Origin: an uncultured Bacteroidota bacterium | Lineage (GTDB): Bacteria; Bacteroidota; Bacteroidia; Chitinophagales; Chitinophagaceae | DNA length: 6,711 nt | NCBI GenBank assembly: GCA_903835145.1 | Contig: CAILMA010000673.1 | Span: 1-6,711 of the forward strand | Direction: 5' to 3' | Position numbers and translations under genes: made by a program | Notes under the pieces: model-generated | Databases searched by the model: none | Told to the model about the DNA's origin: nothing | What the model saw: only the letters and a program-made list of their open reading frames with translations | In this document: piece after piece, positions 6,528 through 6,711 of the stretch | Layout of the letters: every line of letters begins with the position of its first letter | Position numbering within the stretch: position 1 is the first letter of the stretch

Positions 6528-6711
6528 AGGAAGCCCGGCGGGCTTCAATATAAATAGCCGCCAGTGAAACTGGCGGAAAATATGCGTAAACCACCAACGC
6601 CGTAGGCGTTGAACAATGGCTCTGACCGTTGTAAAAGTTCCATTTTTATACTTTGTCTCGGCGTGGCGGATGACAGCACAACGAATAGGTATCACCACTT
6701 CAGCCACTAAG
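6528..6711 (+). repeat. Repeat unit 2 (truncated by window end)
   Basis: This copy aligns to 6315-6498 without gaps, with 20 mismatches in 184 positions. Hairpins retained are GAAGCCC/GGGCTTC (6530-6546), CCGCCAGT/ACTGGCGG (6558-6576) and a perfect CAACGCC-gta-GGCGTTG (6595-6611). A different small stem, CAATGG with CCGTTG (one G-T pair, 6613-6630), replaces the CCC-taa-GGG stem of unit 1. The final hairpin is cut off at the window end, so the true 3' limit of the array is unknown. Confidence 0.85.

Larger units (their letters stand above)
6276..6711 (+). repeat. Tandem hairpin-repeat array, period 213 bp
   Basis: Starting two bases after the stop codon of the PKD gene, the sequence is a direct repeat with offset exactly 213. 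It has a degenerate partial tail (6276-6314), one full unit (6315-6527) and a second unit cut by the window end (6528-6711). The two main copies agree at 164 of 184 positions with no net gap. Each contains at least four inverted repeats. There is no transposase, integrase or CRISPR-like spacer pattern. The minus frame stays open throughout because 213 is a multiple of three. The derived protein repeats are less alike (about 51 of 62 residues) than the DNA, which argues against coding. The array probably continues beyond the window. Confidence 0.9.

Noticed and set aside
6270..6707. Antisense open frame of about 145 residues across the repeat array, with a 71-residue internal repeat
   Set aside because: The frame stays open because the period is a multiple of three and the units are similar. 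The protein copies (about 51/62 identical) are less conserved than the DNA (164/184), the opposite of coding constraint. Its apparent start is a GTG near the window edge, and it overlaps the end of the PKD gene.
6315..6711. CRISPR array
   Set aside because: The repeats are 213 bp with almost no unique spacer, and the internal palindromes differ from one another. No cas gene is present.

Overview
The window looks like a chromosomal piece of a Bacteroidota bacterium, plausibly Chitinophagaceae-like, although the family is a guess. Three things point there. The large gene ends in a type IX secretion (T9SS) type B sorting domain. Both genes have upstream matches to the Bacteroidota promoter (TTG, about 20 bp, TAnnTTTG) and lack a Shine-Dalgarno sequence. 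The intergenic DNA carries multi-hairpin palindromic repeats of a style common in this phylum.

Layout. Positions 1-350 hold no supportable gene. They contain small hairpins and, at about 184-290, a decayed copy of the same repeat found at the far end of the window. Positions 351-1505 (minus strand) encode HemW, the radical SAM heme chaperone, complete and ordinary. Positions 1506-1692 are an AT-rich divergent promoter region. Positions 1693-6273 (plus strand) encode a 1526-residue secreted protein: a signal peptide, about fourteen PKD-like modules, three Ig-like modules of the W-x-P type, and the T9SS type B C-terminal domain. Positions 6276-6711 are a tandem repeat with a period of exactly 213 bp, starting within three bases of the stop codon and running off the end of the window.

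The two genes have no evident functional link. HemW is housekeeping (heme trafficking), while the large protein is probably a surface or extracellular adhesin or matrix protein. No secretion partner such as a PorP/SprF-like protein is encoded in the window.

The least explained part is the repeat family. Two copies with no net length difference share 164 of 184 positions. A 61-nt block is almost invariant while the neighbouring hairpin region varies, and one copy forms a perfect 10-bp long-range stem. A third, degenerate copy lies in the same orientation on the other side of the two genes. I see no proof of a new defence or mobile system. The repeat is best treated as an uncharacterised structured repeat that may act at mRNA 3' ends.
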